Shown here: positions 4,700-6,308 of the stretch, piece after piece
Position numbering within the stretch: the first letter of the stretch is position 1
How the letters are laid out: each line of letters starts with the position of its first letter
Origin: Desulfobacteraceae bacterium
Lineage (GTDB): Bacteria > Desulfobacterota > Desulfobacteria > Desulfobacterales > JAUWMJ01
Length of the DNA stretch: 6,308 nucleotides
NCBI GenBank assembly: GCA_030612225.1
Contig: JAUWOH010000195.1
Coordinates: 1-6,308 of the forward strand
Direction of reading: 5' to 3'
The notes under the pieces: model-generated
What the model was told of the DNA's origin: nothing
Database searches by the model: none
What the model saw: only the letters and a program-made list of their open reading frames with translations
Position numbers and translations under genes: made by a program

Positions 4700-6308
4700 A
4701 TCCTCCTCCACGACCACGCTTACGGGACATCTTGAAAGAATTACATATTATAACAGGGAAAACCACTACACGATCGCAAAATTCAGAATCAACGATTTAC
4801 AAAACCCTGTGACTGTTCTCGGCTACATGCCAGATCCAAACCTTGGCGAAGCTCTTAAAATTGCCGGAACATGGGAAACCCATCCGAAGTACGGGCAACA
4901 GCTTAAAATCGACTCTTTTGAGGTGATTCTTCCTGCAACGGTTGAAGGTATTAAGAAGTACCTGGAATCCGGTTTTATAAAGGGAATAGGCCAAAAGACA
5001 GCTTTCAGGCTGATAAGTCATTTTGGAGATAAAACACTTGAAGTTATTGAAAACAATCCTGAAAGACTGCGTGATGTTAAGGGAATAGGAAAAGCGGCGG
5101 CAGATAAAATAACCGGCGCCTGGAAAGAACACCATTCAATACGAAGGCTCATCAGCTTTCTTCAGGAAAACGGGATCAAAACATCTTACGGCGCAAAAAT
5201 ATTCAAATTATATGGCCAGGATGCACTGGATATAATCAACAGCGATCCTTTTTGTCTTGTAAGCGATTTTCCCAAAACCGGTTTTTTTATGGCCGATGCT
5301 ATTATTCAAAATACCGGGATGCCCGTTGACGAAACAAAAAGAGCAAAGGGCTGCGTTCTGCATCTTTTGCAGCAGTTTTCAGATGATGGAAATGCATTTG
5401 CATATAAGAATCAACTGGTTTCAAGCTGTGAAAACCACTTTAAAATACTGCCTGATGTGACCTTGGATTCAATTAAAAGTCTGGCAGCATCAGGTGAGGT
5501 TGTAATTGAAAAAGTTTATAATGATACCGATACGGAGGCTGTTTTTCTAAAACAACTTCATCAGGCAGAGGCAGGCATTGCAAACAAAATTAATGCTCTT
5601 TTATCAATACCAACCTCATTCACAGGGCTTGATTCAGGTCGAATTACCCTGGAAGTTTTAAAAAAGCTTGCCATAAAGCTTTCTTCTGAACAGCTTGCAG
5701 CACTTAAAGGAATCCTTTCCCATCGTGTGGCTGTCATAACCGGCGGTCCCGGCACCGGGAAAACAACCCTTATTAAATCTGTTTCAGCTCTTTTTGATGC
5801 CTTTGGCAAAAGACTGTGTCTTGCCGCTCCCACTGGCAGAGCTGCCAGGCGTATCTCTGAAGTCACCGGTCGAAAGGCTGAAACAATTCATAAGCTCCTT
5901 GGATACAATCCGGTAAATGGTTTTTTTGAAAGAAACAGGGACAATCCTGTTGATGCAGATGCTTTAATTATAGATGAAGCCTCAATGATAGACACTTTTT
6001 TGATGTTTCACCTGCTCCAGGCGGTTCATATGCAATCGATGCTTATACTCGTGGGAGATGCATTTCAGCTTCCTTCAGTTGGACCGGGCAATATTCTTTC
6101 AGATATAATCAAATCAAAAAAAATCGAAACATTTGAGCTTAAGAAAATTTACAGACATGCCCAGGAAAGTCCGATAATTGTTAATGCCCATAAAATCCGC
6201 AAAGGGCAGCCGCCTGATCTGGAAAAGACAGGCGACTCGGAAGATTTATCCGAATTTTATTTCATTGAGCAAAATAATCCGGAAACGGTTGTTACGACTA
6301 TCGTTGAA
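4692..6308 (+). CDS. recD2: RecD2-type ATP-dependent DNA helicase (SF1B), N-terminal 539 codons (partial)
   Basis: The frame starts at ATG 4692 within the gmhB stop region (ATGAATAA) and is open to the last base; an in-frame TGA at 4680-4682 limits upstream extension. RecD2 is a 5'-3' SF1B helicase found in bacteria often without RecBC and linked to DNA repair and replication-fork maintenance. The N-terminal part has an OB-like segment (about 8-80), then helix-hairpin-helix motifs around GIGQKTA (98-104) and GIGKAAADKI (131-140), which mark RecD2 rather than RecBCD RecD. The helicase core has Walker A GGPGTGKTT with K357, motif Ia APTGRAA (379-385), Walker B IIDEAS with D428 and E429, and motif III VGDAFQLPSVGPG (454-466). 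Motifs IV-VI and the C-terminal domain lie beyond the window; the family is usually 700-800 residues. The overlap with gmhB implies co-transcription and perhaps translational coupling. Confidence 0.95.
   Translation, partial: MNKSSSTTTLTGHLERITYYNRENHYTIAKFRINDLQNPVTVLGYMPDPNLGEALKIAGTWETHPKYGQQLKIDSFEVILPATVEGIKKYLESGFIKGIGQKTAFRLISHFGDKTLEVIENNPERLRDVKGIGKAAADKITGAWKEHHSIRRLISFLQENGIKTSYGAKIFKLYGQDALDIINSDPFCLVSDFPKTGFFMADAIIQNTGMPVDETKRAKGCVLHLLQQFSDDGNAFAYKNQLVSSCENHFKILPDVTLDSIKSLAASGEVVIEKVYNDTDTEAVFLKQLHQAEAGIANKINALLSIPTSFTGLDSGRITLEVLKKLAIKLSSEQLAALKGILSHRVAVITGGPGTGKTTLIKSVSALFDAFGKRLCLAAPTGRAARRISEVTGRKAETIHKLLGYNPVNGFFERNRDNPVDADALIIDEASMIDTFLMFHLLQAVHMQSMLILVGDAFQLPSVGPGNILSDIIKSKKIETFELKKIYRHAQESPIIVNAHKIRKGQPPDLEKTGDSEDLSEFYFIEQNNPETVVTTIVE

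Overview
The window suggests a Gram-negative bacterium. It carries an RlpA-type outer-membrane lipoprotein and GmhB, a lipopolysaccharide heptose enzyme. Base composition is moderately AT-rich, and short heptameric repeats fill the intergenic space. The gene set (Hsp20, Lon, RlpA, GmhB, RecD2) and the protein flavour look to me like a sulfate-reducer-type Desulfobacterota (Desulfobacteraceae-like). That placement is inference from family knowledge, not from a search. All genes lie on the + strand.

Region by region: (1) 1-156 is the C-terminal end of a small heat-shock protein (Hsp20/alpha-crystallin). It is followed after 18 nt by (2) a complete, canonical LonA protease (175-2544), so the two probably form a proteostasis operon. 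(3) 2545-2857 has no gene. It holds a short AAGGCA-type tract, a good sigma70-like promoter, one short repeat arm in inverted orientation, and an exactly phased array of sixteen 7-bp units (2733-2844). The array stops directly at the weak Shine-Dalgarno of (4) rlpA, which starts at TTG 2858. RlpA is a lipoprotein with a double-psi beta-barrel and a C-terminal SPOR domain. (5) 3635-4108 has no conventional gene. It holds a second, degenerate heptamer family (3663-3735), a 208-bp nested imperfect palindrome (3787-3994), and a possible 18-codon leader ORF with a strong Shine-Dalgarno that ends one base before (6) gmhB (4109-4699), the heptose bisphosphate phosphatase. (7) recD2 overlaps the end of gmhB by 8 bp. 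It encodes a RecD-like helicase that is open to the window end and lacks its C-terminal part.

How the genes work together: Hsp20 holds unfolding proteins and Lon degrades damaged ones. RlpA acts on septal peptidoglycan, GmhB feeds LPS core heptose synthesis, and RecD2 acts in DNA maintenance. Apart from hsp20-lon and the physically overlapping gmhB-recD2 pair, I see no pathway logic joining them.

I found no defence system, CRISPR array, RNA gene or intact mobile element. The non-routine content is all intergenic: the heptamer array in the presumed rlpA leader, the 208-bp palindrome, and the small ORF before gmhB.
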